This document shows positions 34,342-44,084 of a stretch of 64,000 nt of DNA, piece by piece. Position numbers and translations under genes: made by a program. The stretch's first letter is position 1. Each line of letters starts with the position of its first letter. The notes beneath the pieces were generated by a model. The model did not search any database. It saw only the letters and a program-made list of their open reading frames with translations, and was not told the origin of the DNA. Origin of the DNA: Streptomyces sp. G-G2 (GTDB lineage Bacteria; Actinomycetota; Actinomycetes; Streptomycetales; Streptomycetaceae); the NCBI RefSeq assembly GCF_030063135.1, contig NZ_JASISO010000015.1, positions 1-64,000 of the forward strand, given 5' to 3'.

Positions 34342-34830
34342 TTACGGGCGGCGGCCCCACGCGGAGATCATCGGGGCGGTGGCCAGGTCGAGCTTCCCGG
34401 TGGCGACGTTCGTCAGGTGGCGGTCGATCTCCTCGTCGGTGGCCAGGCCCTCCCCGGTCAGGCGGTGGCGGATCTGCCGCACGGTCGCCTCCTCCAGCAC
34501 GGCGCACGCCCGTGAGGTGATCGGGAAGTACGCGTCGGCCCCGACCTCGGCCAGGCCGGTTTCGCGCAGCACGCGGGGCAGGGTCCGCCCGTACGCGAGG
34601 TCCGCGCCCCGCGCCGCCATCAGGCCGCGGAAGCCGGAGCGGAGCCGGTTGGCGAGCCGCTGTTCGGGGCCCGACTCGTCCGGGCACAGCAGCGGTTGCA
34701 GCATGGGGTCGGCGTCCTCCAGGAGCAGCCAGCCCCCGGGGCGCAGCGCCCGGACCATCCGGCGCAGTGCCTCGGCGCGGTCGGCGACGTGCACCAGGAC
34801 CAGCCGGGCGTGGACGAGGTCGCCGGTGGG
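34342..34830 (-). pseudogene. SAM-dependent methyltransferase, N-terminally truncated
   Basis: The frame encodes the second half of a class I methyltransferase: GDLVHARLVLVHVADRAEALRRMVRALRPGGWLLLEDAD (motif III-IV region), then a helical C-terminus ending LATAPMISAWGRRP. The SAM-binding motif I and preceding 120 residues expected in this family are missing. Instead, from about 34830 upstream, the sequence turns into a CG-rich repeat block with no homology. No convincing start codon exists at the junction, so this looks like a broken gene rather than a short variant. Confidence 0.7.
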
Positions 34831-34848
34831 ACGCGGGGTGCGCGTGCG

Positions 34849-34892
34849 GCCCCCGCATGCGCGCGACCCCGCCCCCCGCATGCGCGCGACCC
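34849..34892. repeat. Direct repeat at the broken end of the methyltransferase
   Basis: CCCCCGCATGCGCGCGACCC occurs twice, 23 bp apart, followed by alternating GCGC/ACGTGTGCGC sequence to about 34940. Self-complementary CGCATGCG cores suggest slippage or a recombination scar. Confidence 0.6.
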
Positions 34893-35033
34893 GGCGCCCA
34901 GGGCGCGCACGTGTGCGCACGCGTCCCGCGTGCGCCCCCCCGCACGGGCTTCACGCCGTATGCCTCCTCTGCTTTGCTGTCCGCGGGGCCGCCGAACGCG
35001 CGGGCACCGCCGTACCTCCCAGCAGGGGGACAT

Positions 35034-36203
35034 GTGGACGACACCAGTACCTCCACCGCTTTCATACCGCTCCTGGAGCGGATGTCCCTGGACGACGTGA
35101 CCTCTCGCCAGGTCGACCTGCCCAGCGGCGCACGCGTGTGGCTCGTCAGCGACTACGACGAGGTCCGGATGGTCCTGACGGACCCCCGGTTCTCCGCCGA
35201 CGACCAGGTCCCCGGGTACCCCCGGATGCTCCCCGCGCCGCCGCAGCCGGGAGCCATGTCCTTCCTGCGGATGGATGCGCCGCAGCACGGCGCGGTGCGG
35301 CGCGTCCTGACGCCTTCCTTCACGATGCGCCGCATCGAGAAGATGCGTCCGGTCATAGAAGAGGCGACCCGTCGGCTGATCGGCGACATGCGGGACGCGG
35401 GACCGCCCGCGGACCTCATCGACCGGTTCGCGCTCCCCCTGCCGTCCCTGGTGATCTGCCAGTTGCTCGGAGTGCCCTACGAGGACCACGGCGTGTTCCA
35501 GGAGCACAGCCGGGCCATGCTCAGCATCGACAGCACCGCCGAGCAGGCCACCGCGGCGATCACGGCGCTCGGGGACTACCTGCGCACGCTGGCTCTCACA
35601 CGGCGTACCGATCCCGGCGAGGACCTGCTCAGCACCGCCGTCCAGCAGCAGGAGGCGGCCGGTATGACGGACGAGGAGGTCGTCGCGATGGCCCGGCTGC
35701 TGCTGATCGCCGGACACGAGACGACCGCCAACATGCTCGGCCTCTGCGTACTGACGCTCTTCGAACACCCCGAACAGCTCCGCGCTCTGCGCGAGGACCG
35801 TCAGCTCGTGAAGCCGGCGGTCGAGGAACTCCTGCGCTACCACTCCATCGTACGGACCGCCGTGGGCCGGGTCGCCGTCGACGACGTACGCCTCTCGGAC
35901 GGACGGACGATCCGGGCGGGCGAAGGCGTGGTGCTCGGCCTCAAGCGCGCCAACTGGGACAACCGCTTCCGTACCACTCCCGGCGACGTCGACATTCACC
36001 GCGAGGTGCGCGGGCACCTCGCGTTCGGCTACGGCATGCACCAGTGCATCGGGCAGACGCTGGCCCGGCTCGAACTCCACATCGCCCTGAACGAGTTGCT
36101 CGACGCGTTCCCCGGTCTCCGGGCCGCCTGCCCGCTGGAGGACATCCGCGTCCGCGACAACGCCGTGATCCGGGGCCTCCATTCGCTTCCCGTGGCGTGG
36201 TGA
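35034..36203 (+). CDS. Cytochrome P450 (CYP105-like)
   Basis: A 389-residue bacterial class I P450. The I-helix oxygen-binding motif is AGHETTA (residues 226-232), the K-helix ExxR is E265-x-x-R268, and the haem loop FGYGMHQCIG places the thiolate at Cys338. Length and motifs resemble the CYP105-type P450s of Streptomyces. GTG 35034 (VDDTSTST) has AGGGGGA 5 nt upstream; an ATG two bases earlier is out of frame. No ferredoxin or reductase gene is adjacent. The substrate cannot be inferred; the gene precedes the 2-MIB operon by 260 nt, with no evidence that it belongs to it. Confidence 0.93.
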   Translation: MDDTSTSTAFIPLLERMSLDDVTSRQVDLPSGARVWLVSDYDEVRMVLTDPRFSADDQVPGYPRMLPAPPQPGAMSFLRMDAPQHGAVRRVLTPSFTMRRIEKMRPVIEEATRRLIGDMRDAGPPADLIDRFALPLPSLVICQLLGVPYEDHGVFQEHSRAMLSIDSTAEQATAAITALGDYLRTLALTRRTDPGEDLLSTAVQQQEAAGMTDEEVVAMARLLLIAGHETTANMLGLCVLTLFEHPEQLRALREDRQLVKPAVEELLRYHSIVRTAVGRVAVDDVRLSDGRTIRAGEGVVLGLKRANWDNRFRTTPGDVDIHREVRGHLAFGYGMHQCIGQTLARLELHIALNELLDAFPGLRAACPLEDIRVRDNAVIRGLHSLPVAW

Positions 36204-36466
36204 ACACCGCCCCCGGCGCGCGGAGCGGTGGGATCCGGCTGCGCACTGGCTGAACTACCGCTCCTGCGAGCCGCAAACACTGTTCGGGGAAGATCACCGC
36301 TTCGGGGTAATACAGACGGTTTACGGGGCCGATCGGGTGCACAGGCGCCTACTGTGCTCCTGAATCCAGGCGGAATGCCCGGGTTTCCGCTTCCTCTTTT
36401 CTCGCTTCGCCCGTGCTCCGCACGGACGCCGATCGCCGCTGCCCTGATGAAGGAGAGCACTGCCCG

Positions 36467-37879
36467 ATGACCCTGGACACCCGATCCGAGGCGGAGCCGG
36501 AGTCGATCCGGCAGCGGAGCCTGGGCACGACGGCCGCTCGCAACCTCACGACCACCACCAAGTCCGCTCCGCAGACGCAGGAGACCACCTCCCGCTGGCT
36601 GCTGCGGATGCTCCCCTGGGTGGAGACCAAGGGCGGTACCTACCGTGTGAACCGGCGACTGTCCTACACCGTCGGCGACGGGCGCGTCGAATTCGTCCAG
36701 GACGGCTCCCGGGTCCGGGTGATCCCGCGCACGCTGGGCGAACTCGCCGTGCTGCGCGGCTTCGAGGACGACGAGGTCCTCGGCGCGCTCGCCGGGCGGT
36801 GCGTCCAGCGTGACGTCCGGGCGGGTGACGTGCTCGCCGAGGCGGGCGCTCCCGCCGACCGGATCCACCTGATCGCCCACGGCCGGGTCGGTCAGACCTC
36901 CGTCGGCCAGTACGGCGACGAGCTCTCCCTCGACGTGCTCGCCGACGGTGAACACGTCGGCGAGGGCGCCCTGCTGGACGCCGCGGCGACGTGGGACCAC
37001 ACCGCCACCGCCGAGACCGCCGGGACCGTACTCAGTCTGTCCCGGGCCGACTTCGCGTCCGTGGTGTCCGGATCGCCTCGGCTCCAGGCCCACCTACGGC
37101 GCTTCGCCTCGCTTCCGCTCCAGCGGCAGAACCGGCACGGCGAGGCCGAGATCGCGATGGCGGCGGGCCACAGCGGCGAACCCGCGCTGCCCGGCTCCTT
37201 CGTCGACTACCAGCTCAACCCGCGGGAGTACGAACTCTCCCTCGCCCAGACGGTATTGCGCGTCCATACCAGGGTCTCCGACCTCTACAACAACCCGATG
37301 GACCAGACCGGGGAGCAGCTCAGGCTCACCGTCGAGGCGCTGCGCGAGCGCCAGGAGTACGAGCTGGTCAACAATCCCGAGTTCGGCCTGCTGCACAACG
37401 CGGACTTCAAGCAGCGGATCCAGACCCACTCCGGTCCACCGACCCCCGACGACCTCGACAACCTGCTCTGCCGACGCCGGGGTTCCAAGTTCTTCCTCGC
37501 CCATCCGAGGACGATCGCCGCGATCGGGCGCGAGTTCAACGCCCACGGGCTCTACCCGGACCACATCGAGCTCGACGGAGAGCGGGTGCCGGCCTGGCGC
37601 GGGGTGCCGATCCTGCCGTGCGCCAAGATCCCCATCAGCAAGGAGAACACCAGCTCGATCCTGGTGATGCGGACCGGCGAGGACAAGCAGGGCGTCGTCG
37701 GGCTGCGCCAGACCGGTCTCGCGGACGAGTGCGAACCGGGCCTGTCCGTGCGCCTCATGGGCGTCGACGAGCGGTCGATCACCTCCTATCTGGTCAGCAC
37801 CAACTACTCCGCCGCGATCCTGGTGCCCGACGCGCTCGGGGTGCTGGAGAACGTACAGATCGCGCGCGGGCACGGATAG
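36467..37879 (+). CDS. Family 2B encapsulin shell protein with cyclic-nucleotide-binding-like insert (EshA-like)
   Basis: A 470-residue protein with three parts: a Thr/Ser-rich N-terminal arm (1-40), a cyclic-nucleotide-binding-like domain (about 95-205, [31 protein letters not shown]), and an HK97-type shell fold (about 235-470; [53 protein letters not shown]). This is the family 2B encapsulin architecture, known from S. griseus EshA and from 2-MIB operons, where the shell encloses the terpene synthase. GGAGAG lies upstream of ATG 36467. It is first in the operon with the 2-MIB synthase 50 nt behind. Confidence 0.92.
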   Translation: MTLDTRSEAEPESIRQRSLGTTAARNLTTTTKSAPQTQETTSRWLLRMLPWVETKGGTYRVNRRLSYTVGDGRVEFVQDGSRVRVIPRTLGELAVLRGFEDDEVLGALAGRCVQRDVRAGDVLAEAGAPADRIHLIAHGRVGQTSVGQYGDELSLDVLADGEHVGEGALLDAAATWDHTATAETAGTVLSLSRADFASVVSGSPRLQAHLRRFASLPLQRQNRHGEAEIAMAAGHSGEPALPGSFVDYQLNPREYELSLAQTVLRVHTRVSDLYNNPMDQTGEQLRLTVEALRERQEYELVNNPEFGLLHNADFKQRIQTHSGPPTPDDLDNLLCRRRGSKFFLAHPRTIAAIGREFNAHGLYPDHIELDGERVPAWRGVPILPCAKIPISKENTSSILVMRTGEDKQGVVGLRQTGLADECEPGLSVRLMGVDERSITSYLVSTNYSAAILVPDALGVLENVQIARGHG

Positions 37880-37929
37880 GGCCAACTCCGCCCACCCTTC
37901 GCCCGACCCACCTCACCTAGGAGTTACGG

Positions 37930-39087
37930 ATGCCCGATCCCGGGCTCTCCCCCTCGCGACCGAGCCTGGCCGACCCGCCCCCGGACCCGACTCCGGGACG
38001 GATCCTGCGCGGCCCCAGCGGCCTGGGTACGGCAGGGCTCTTCCCGGCCCGGCGCGCGGAGCCACCCGCGGCCGCGGAGCCGACCGGGCCCGCGGAACCA
38101 GCGGTGGCGGGCAATCCGGTCCCGGGCCTCTACTACCACCCGGTGGCGGAGCCCGACCCCGTACGGGTGGCGGAGATCAGCCGCCGGATCAAGCTGTGGG
38201 CGATGGAGGAGGTCGAGCTCTACCCCCCGGACCTGGAGGACCAGTTCGACGGCTTCTCCGTGGGCCGCTACATGGTCGGCTGCCATCCGGACGCTCCCAC
38301 CATCGACCACCTCATGGTCGCCGCCCGGCTGATGGCGGCCGAGAACGCCGTCGACGACTACTACTGCGAGGACCACGGCGGCTCCCCCGTCGGTCTCGGC
38401 GGCCGCCTGATGCTGGCGCACACCGCTCTCGATCCGCTGCACACGACAGCGGAGTACGAGCCCCAGTGGGCGCGCTCGCTCCAGTCCGACGCACCGCGGC
38501 GCGCCTATCGCTCGGCGATGGAGTACTTCGTCCGGGAGGCCAGCCCGTCCCAGACCGACCGGTTCCGGCACGACATGGCCCGACTGCACCTTGGCTATCT
38601 CGCCGAGGCCGCCTGGACCGAGACCGAGTACGTCCCGGAGGTGTGGGAGTACCTGGCGATGCGGCAGTTCAACAACTTCCGCCCCTGTCCCACCATCACG
38701 GACACCGTGGGCGGCTACGAACTGCCCGCTGACCTGCACGCCCAGCCCGCCATGCAACGGGTCATCGCGCTCGCCGGGAACGCCACCACCATCGTCAACG
38801 ACCTGTACTCCTACACCAAGGAACTCAAGGCTCCCGGGCTGCACTTGAACCTGCCGGTGGTCATCGCCGATCGCGAGGACCGCCCCGTCCGGGACGCCTA
38901 CCTGAAGGCGGTCGAGGTCCACAACGACCTCATGCACGCCTTCGAGGCCGCGGCCGCCGAACTGGCCGCCACCCTGCCCGTGCCGAGCGTGCTGCGCTTC
39001 CTGCGGGGCGTGGCCGCGTGGGTCGACGGCAACCACTACTGGCACATGACCAACACCTACCGCTACAGCCTGCCCGATTTCTGGTAA
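37930..39087 (+). CDS. 2-Methylisoborneol synthase (encapsulin cargo terpene cyclase)
   Basis: A 385-residue class I terpene synthase. The acidic motif is VDDYYCED (Asp142-Asp143 onward) and the NSE triad is N290-D-L-Y-S294-x3-E298. The first 100 residues are disordered and rich in Pro/Ala with RILRGPSGLGTAGLFPARR, the kind of N-terminal extension shown to direct loading into family 2B encapsulins. It cyclises 2-methyl-GPP to 2-methylisoborneol, the earthy odorant. AGGAG lies 5 nt before ATG 37930. Genes for the shell (upstream) and the methyl-GPP donor enzyme (downstream) complete the operon. Confidence 0.93.
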   Translation: MPDPGLSPSRPSLADPPPDPTPGRILRGPSGLGTAGLFPARRAEPPAAAEPTGPAEPAVAGNPVPGLYYHPVAEPDPVRVAEISRRIKLWAMEEVELYPPDLEDQFDGFSVGRYMVGCHPDAPTIDHLMVAARLMAAENAVDDYYCEDHGGSPVGLGGRLMLAHTALDPLHTTAEYEPQWARSLQSDAPRRAYRSAMEYFVREASPSQTDRFRHDMARLHLGYLAEAAWTETEYVPEVWEYLAMRQFNNFRPCPTITDTVGGYELPADLHAQPAMQRVIALAGNATTIVNDLYSYTKELKAPGLHLNLPVVIADREDRPVRDAYLKAVEVHNDLMHAFEAAAAELAATLPVPSVLRFLRGVAAWVDGNHYWHMTNTYRYSLPDFW

Positions 39088-39101
39088 GAACGGACTCATC
39101 T

Positions 39102-39983
39102 GTGACCAACACCGAGCTCACCATGGCCCCCGCCTCCGCGTTCGTCCCCGGCCCCGCGACGCCCTACCAAGGTGACATCGCGCGTTACTGGGACCACGAG
39201 GCCCGGCCGGTGAACTTGCGTCTCGGCGACGTCGACGGTCTCTATCACCACCACTACGGGATCGGTGAGGTCGACCACACAGCCCTCGGGAACACCGCCG
39301 ACAGCGCGTACGAGAAGAGGCTGATCTCCGAGCTGCACCGCCTGGAGTCGGCGCAGGCCGAGGTCCTCCTCGACCACTTGGGAACCATCGGCCGGGACGA
39401 CACGCTCGTGGACGCGGGCTGCGGCCGCGGCGGCTCGTCGGTCATGGCCCACCAGCGGTTCGGGTGCAAGGTCGAGGGCGTCACCCTGTCCGCCAAGCAG
39501 GCCGAGTTCGCGAACCAGCGCGCCCATGAACTCGGCATCGGGGACTCCGTCCGCGCCCGGGTCTGCAACATGCTGGACACGCCGTTCGAGACGGGGCAGG
39601 CGGCGGGCTCGTGGAACAACGAGTCCAGCATGTACGTCGACCTGCACGACCTCTTCGCGGAGCACGCGCGCATCCTGCGCGTCGGTGGCCGCTACGTGAC
39701 CATCACCGGCTGCTGGAACCCCCGTTACGGCCAGCCCTCGAAGTGGGTCTCGCAGATCAACGCACACTTCGAGTGCAACATCCACTCCCGCCGGGAGTAC
39801 ATGCGCGCCATGGCCGACAACCGGCTGGTCCCGCAGGCCGTCATCGACCTGACCCCGGACACCCTGCCCTACTGGGAGCTGCGTGCCACGTCGTCCCTGG
39901 TCACGGGTATCGAGGAGGCGTTCATCAACTCCTACCGGGACGGCTCGTTCCAGTACCTCCTGATCGCGGCCGACCGCGTCTGA
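39102..39983 (+). CDS. Geranyl diphosphate 2-C-methyltransferase
   Basis: A 293-residue SAM methyltransferase of the GPPMT family. Motif I is TLVDAGCGRGGSSVMAH, with VEGVTLSAKQAEFA after it. YHHHYGIGEVDH near the N-terminus and CWNPRYGQPSKWVSQINAHFECNIH are specific to C-methyltransferases acting on GPP. It methylates GPP at C2 to give the substrate of the preceding synthase. GTG 39102 is 14 nt after the synthase stop; an ATG at 39123 would shorten the N-terminus. A large hairpin terminator follows. Confidence 0.92.
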   Translation: MTNTELTMAPASAFVPGPATPYQGDIARYWDHEARPVNLRLGDVDGLYHHHYGIGEVDHTALGNTADSAYEKRLISELHRLESAQAEVLLDHLGTIGRDDTLVDAGCGRGGSSVMAHQRFGCKVEGVTLSAKQAEFANQRAHELGIGDSVRARVCNMLDTPFETGQAAGSWNNESSMYVDLHDLFAEHARILRVGGRYVTITGCWNPRYGQPSKWVSQINAHFECNIHSRREYMRAMADNRLVPQAVIDLTPDTLPYWELRATSSLVTGIEEAFINSYRDGSFQYLLIAADRV

Positions 39984-40058
39984 TCCCGGCGGACGTCCGC
40001 TCCCGGCGACGACCTGACAGGGCGTGCGGTGGGCTGTTGCCCGGACGCTACGACGCGG

Positions 40059-40103
40059 CGCGGGCCGTCGGCCGCCCCGGGGTGGGGTGGCCGACGGCCC
40101 GCG
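40059..40103. terminator. Bidirectional terminator ending the 2-MIB operon
   Basis: A 15-bp perfect stem (40059-40073 with 40089-40103) and a 15-nt loop sit between the convergent GPPMT and Ig-like protein genes. Confidence 0.85.
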
Positions 40104-40127
40104 CGTGGTGACGGGGGCGCAGGACGG

Positions 40128-42137
40128 TCAGAGAACGGTGTAGGTGTGCTGGACGGTCTTTCCGTTGACCAGGACCTCGCAGGCCTTCAGGGCCACGGTG
40201 GTGGGGTCCTTCACGGTGAAGTTCAGGGCGAAGGTGCCGTCGAGGCCGATGATGCGCGTGACGTACGAGTCGGAGGTCTGCGAGCCGTCGGCGCGGCGGC
40301 CGGTGACCGAGACGGTGGCGACCGGGGCGAAGCCCTGGCCGGAGACCTGGACGACGGTGCCGACCCGGCCGGACTCGGGTGAGAGGGCGAAGGCGGCGGC
40401 GGGCGGCGGAGTGGCACCGCCGACGCTGAAGGCGGCGACCGCGATCCGGGGATTGACCAGGACCTCCTTGACCTGGATGGCCGCGGTGGCCGGGTCCTGG
40501 ACCGTAAAGGTCTGGGAGAAGGCTCCGTCGATGCCGACCACCTTGGTCCTGGTGGTGTCCGAGGTGCCCGAGCCGTTCGCCTTCAGTCCGGTGATGGCGA
40601 CGGTGGCGACCGGGGCGAAGCCCTGGCCGACGACGGTCACCTTGGTGCCCGCCGGACCGGTGGAGGTGCTGAGGACGATGAAGTACTTGGCCACGGTGAC
40701 GGCGGCGGTCTGGGAGACCCCGCCCGCCTGGACCTTGAGCAGGTAGGTGCCCTGCGGGGTGGCGGAGGCGGGCGTGACGGTTCCGGTGAGGGTGCCGGCG
40801 GCCGTGACCGTCAGGGCGGTCGAGGCGATCCGGCCGGGGTCGCAGGCGCTGCCGTCGGCCGCGCAGAGCGAGGCGGAGGCCGTGGCTCCGGCGGGCCAGC
40901 CGGTGCCGGAGACGGTGAGGGCGCCGCCGGGCTTCACCTTGCCGGTGCCGGTGGAGAGGGTGGCCGCGGCCTCGGTGACGGTGAAGGGCCGGGTGAGGGT
41001 GGTGGCGGGGTCGCCGCCCTCGTCGGTCTGGACCGCGGCGATGGTCGGGTCGCTAATGGTGAACTCGGCGGAGAACGTCCCTTCCGGGGTGGTCTTCACG
41101 TAGACGGCGGTGTCGTCCAGGGTGAGCCCGTCGGCGTTGAGGCCGACGATGTTGATCCACTGGTCCTGACGGTAGTTGGTCCCGGAGACCGTGGTGACGC
41201 TGCCCACGGGGCCCTGGGCGTTGGAGAGGGCGAACGCGCGGGGTCCGGTGGGCGCGAAGGCCTTGACGGTCAGGGGCGCCGTGGCCTCCTTCGTGCCGTC
41301 GTTGACCTTCACCAGGTAGGTACCGTCGGGGACCGCTCCGGCGGGAGCGAGGGTCGCCGTACCCGTCAGCTGCTTGGCCGCGTTGACCGCCAGGGCGCTG
41401 GAGGCGAACTTGGTCGGGTCGCAGCCGCCGCCGGTGCTGTCGCACAGCGAGGGGACCGGGGTCCCGCCCGGGGTCCACAGCTCACCGCTCAGCGCGACCG
41501 GGGTGCTGGGGCGGACCGGCGCGGTGGGGGCGGTGAGGGTCGCCGGGACGCCCGCGGTGCCCTGCGCGATGACGGTGCCGATGCTGGCGCCGTTGGCCGT
41601 GACGTCACAGGGGGTCTGGTAGGTGGATCCGAGCACCTTGGTCTGGGTGAGGGTGCGGAGCGGGGTGAAGGAGACCGGGCCGCTCGCGGTGACCGGGATG
41701 AGGAAGTCCCCCTCGTACGGGGGGATCAGTATGGGCGTGTTGGCGGGCACGTTCATGGTGATCTCGGGGCCGCGCACGGTGACCGTTCCGGTGGCCCCGC
41801 CCGACATCGCGAGGTCGAGGGCCGGGGTGGTCGGCACGTTCGACAGCGAGATACCGCTGGTGGCGGGTGAGCCGCCGAGGGTGACCTTGGCGTGGACGCT
41901 TCCGCCGGGGTCCACGACGGAGGGGCTCAGCTCGACGGTCATGGTCTGGGGGCCCGTCGCCTCACCCTGGCCCGCGGGCAAGGTGCAGTGCACGGTGGGA
42001 TTGATCGTCCCCGCCGCGCCCGCCGCGCCCGCCTGGGCGGCCGGGGCGCCGGCCAGCCCGAGTCCGGTGAGGGCGAGGGCGAGCACGGCCGGCCCTGACA
42101 TCAATCGGTGTGTCATCAGTCCTCGTCGCGAAAACAC
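40128..42137 (-). CDS. Secreted multi-domain Ig-like (IPT/TIG-type) protein, paralogue A
   Basis: A 669-residue exported protein. A signal peptide (about residues 10-36, ending AAQAG) is followed by an N-terminal module (TINPTVHCTLPAGQGEATGPQTMTVELSP) and then five or six beta-sandwich repeats with the IPT-like pattern GPVGTxVTVxGxxYxxxxxxxVxGLxADG (for example GPAGTKVTVVGQGFAPVATVAITGLKANG). GTG 42137 has GGGAGTCAA directly before it; ATG 42116 is an alternative. It may be a surface or matrix protein, but its ligand is unknown. It closely resembles the next gene over its first 400 residues, so the pair arose by duplication. Confidence 0.85.
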   Translation of the reverse strand: MFSRRGLMTHRLMSGPAVLALALTGLGLAGAPAAQAGAAGAAGTINPTVHCTLPAGQGEATGPQTMTVELSPSVVDPGGSVHAKVTLGGSPATSGISLSNVPTTPALDLAMSGGATGTVTVRGPEITMNVPANTPILIPPYEGDFLIPVTASGPVSFTPLRTLTQTKVLGSTYQTPCDVTANGASIGTVIAQGTAGVPATLTAPTAPVRPSTPVALSGELWTPGGTPVPSLCDSTGGGCDPTKFASSALAVNAAKQLTGTATLAPAGAVPDGTYLVKVNDGTKEATAPLTVKAFAPTGPRAFALSNAQGPVGSVTTVSGTNYRQDQWINIVGLNADGLTLDDTAVYVKTTPEGTFSAEFTISDPTIAAVQTDEGGDPATTLTRPFTVTEAAATLSTGTGKVKPGGALTVSGTGWPAGATASASLCAADGSACDPGRIASTALTVTAAGTLTGTVTPASATPQGTYLLKVQAGGVSQTAAVTVAKYFIVLSTSTGPAGTKVTVVGQGFAPVATVAITGLKANGSGTSDTTRTKVVGIDGAFSQTFTVQDPATAAIQVKEVLVNPRIAVAAFSVGGATPPPAAAFALSPESGRVGTVVQVSGQGFAPVATVSVTGRRADGSQTSDSYVTRIIGLDGTFALNFTVKDPTTVALKACEVLVNGKTVQHTYTVL

Positions 42138-42195
42138 TTGACTCCCATTCTTGCCGAAGATCCGGAATGGTATTTTCTTGATTTATGGCAGGGGA

Positions 42196-42225
42196 CATTG
42201 AGAGGGCTGGAGGGAAACAAGTCAA
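42196..42225 (-). promoter_or_regulatory. Promoter of paralogue A (TTGACT-N18-TCAATG)
   Basis: On the minus strand TTGACT (42220-42225) and TCAATG (42196-42201) are 18 nt apart, 59 nt upstream of the GTG. The same boxes with the same spacing and flanks (GCTATTGACTT, CTCAATGT) precede paralogue B, which supports their being functional. Confidence 0.65.
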
Positions 42226-42280
42226 TAGCATGGGAAAAACGATCTGACGTGCCGTCAGCTAAAATAATCTTGATAAACAT

Positions 42281-42315
42281 CCGGCCGGTCACCACCCGAA
42301 GGCGGAACCGGCCGG
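42281..42315 (-). terminator. Hairpin terminator after paralogue B
   Basis: A 9-bp stem, CCGGCCGGT with ACCGGCCGG, and a 17-nt loop, followed on the minus strand by T-rich sequence, lies 21 nt after the paralogue B stop. A separate short palindrome CTGACG-TGC-CGTCAG (42244-42258) lies between it and the paralogue A promoter and could be an operator. Confidence 0.75.
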
Positions 42316-42335
42316 ACATCGGTGTGATCGCTCCG

Positions 42336-43973
42336 TTACGAGAGCGACAGGGTGAGCACCGCCGTGTAGCTTCCGGGCTGCGCCGTTCCGGGGAGCTGCA
42401 GGGTCAGGGCCGCGTCGGCGTCGAAGTTCCCGCCGATGGAGGCACGGGACCCGTCCGTCGCCACCGAGCACAACGCGGCGGGCGCGGTGCCCAGGCGTGC
42501 GGGCGAGCCCGCCACCGGGGTCGCGGAGCTGCCCGCCTGGGCCGCGCAGGCGGGCGCCCAGCTCACCATGCCCGCCGGGAGGGAGGCCCCGGCGGCGGTG
42601 GTGAAGTCGCTCATCGTCCCGGTGAGCGACCAGCCCGTGTTGATCCCGCGGGCGTCGTGGACGGTGACCTTGTTGAGCGCGCCGTTCAGCGTGTGCGGGG
42701 AGCCGTCGAGGCTCACCGAACCGAAGTCGACGGAGTCACCGGCCTGGGACATGGTCAGCGGGCCGGGCAGGACGGACAGGTTCATCTTCTGGCTGCCGCC
42801 GACCCCGCCCCCGCCCGTGGTGACGGTGAAGGGCTGCGTCCTGACCGTGGCCGGGTCGCCGCCCTCGTCCGCCTGGACCGAGGCCAGCGTGGGGTCGCTG
42901 ACCGTGAACTCGGTGGAGAAGGCCCCGTCCGAGCCGCTCTTGGGGTAGACGGCGGTGTCGTCGAGGGTCACTCCGTCGGAGTTCAGGCCGACGACGTTGA
43001 TCCACTGGTCCGGCCGGTAGTTCGCGCCGGACACGGTGATGACGGTGCCGACCGGCCCGCTGGAGGCGGAGAGGGTGAGCTTGCGCTCCCCCGCCGCCAC
43101 CGCCCTGACCGTGAGCGGCGCCGTGGCCTCCTTGGCGCCGTCGTTGACCTTGACCAGGTAGTCCCCGTCGGGTACCTGGGTCGCCGGGGCGAGGGTCGCC
43201 GTACCCGACAGGCCACCGGAGGAGTCGATGACCAGGGCGCTGGCGGCGAACTTGGCCGTGTCGCAGCCGGCGCCGCCGGTGTCGCACAGGGACGGCTGCG
43301 CCGTACCGCCGACGGTCCAGCCGGAGCCGGTGAGCGTGACGGCGGTGTTCGGGCGAACCGGGTCGGAGGGCGCGCCGAGCACGGCGGGCGGGCCGCCGCT
43401 GCCCTGGACGTCCACCGTGCCGACGGAGGCGCCTCCGGCGGTGACCACGCACGGGGTCTCGTACGCCCCGCCGAAGACCTTGGTACGGGTCAGGGTGCGC
43501 AGGGGGGTGAACGCGACGGGGCCCGTCGCGGTCAGGGGGACCAGGAAGTCCCCCTCGTAGGGCGGGATCACGATGTGTTCGCCCGCGATGATGTCCACCG
43601 GGATCTCCGGCCCGGTGACGGTGGCGGTACCGCTGGCGCCGCCGGACATCGCGAGGTCGATGCTGGGTGTGGTGGGCACCTGGGTGATGGAGACGGCGCT
43701 GGTCGCGGGGCTCGGGCCGAGGGTGACCTTGGCGTGCACCTTGCCGCCGGGCGCCACGGTGGCCGGGGTGAGTTCCACGGTCATCTGCTGGGCGCCGGTC
43801 GCCTCGCCCTGACCGGCCGGCAGGACGCAGTGCACGGTCGGCGTGATCGTGCCCGCCGGGCCAGTCCCGGACGCCGGGAGCGCCTGCGCCGCCGCGCCGC
43901 AGCCCAGTACCAGGAGCATCGCACCCGCTCCCACCAGTGGGCGGTGCGGTAAGCGTCTACGTTGTCGAAACAC
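42336..43973 (-). CDS. Secreted Ig-like protein, paralogue B
   Basis: A 545-residue exported protein. The N-terminus has a hydrophobic signal (LVGAGAMLLVLGCGAAAQA; the Cys could in principle be a lipobox), then TITPTVHCVLPAGQGEATGAQQMTVEL, the module shared with paralogue A. IPPYEGDFLVPLTATGPVAFTPL and the IPT-like unit SGPVGTVITVSGANYRPDQWINVVGL are also shared. The last 130 residues differ: a WxL-like or jelly-roll ending (VDFGSVSLDG, GWSLTGTMSDF, AALTLQLPGTAQPGSYTAVLTLSLS) that paralogue A lacks. GTG 43973 follows GGAGTCAG, matching the start of paralogue A. Confidence 0.85.
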   Translation of the reverse strand: MFRQRRRLPHRPLVGAGAMLLVLGCGAAAQALPASGTGPAGTITPTVHCVLPAGQGEATGAQQMTVELTPATVAPGGKVHAKVTLGPSPATSAVSITQVPTTPSIDLAMSGGASGTATVTGPEIPVDIIAGEHIVIPPYEGDFLVPLTATGPVAFTPLRTLTRTKVFGGAYETPCVVTAGGASVGTVDVQGSGGPPAVLGAPSDPVRPNTAVTLTGSGWTVGGTAQPSLCDTGGAGCDTAKFAASALVIDSSGGLSGTATLAPATQVPDGDYLVKVNDGAKEATAPLTVRAVAAGERKLTLSASSGPVGTVITVSGANYRPDQWINVVGLNSDGVTLDDTAVYPKSGSDGAFSTEFTVSDPTLASVQADEGGDPATVRTQPFTVTTGGGGVGGSQKMNLSVLPGPLTMSQAGDSVDFGSVSLDGSPHTLNGALNKVTVHDARGINTGWSLTGTMSDFTTAAGASLPAGMVSWAPACAAQAGSSATPVAGSPARLGTAPAALCSVATDGSRASIGGNFDADAALTLQLPGTAQPGSYTAVLTLSLS

Positions 43974-44084
43974 CTGACTCCTTGTCCTGGCCGCGGGGAA
44001 GCCTCCGCTCCGGTGCCACCGGCACCGAGGTGCGCGGCGGCGCGGAGGACCGGACCGGTGATCCATTTATGGAATGATTCAGAA

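Noticed and set aside
34767..36203. P450 starting at 34767 with a 90-residue N-terminal extension
   Set aside because: The extension covers the repeat block and has no P450 features; GTG 35034 with AGGGGGA is the sensible start.
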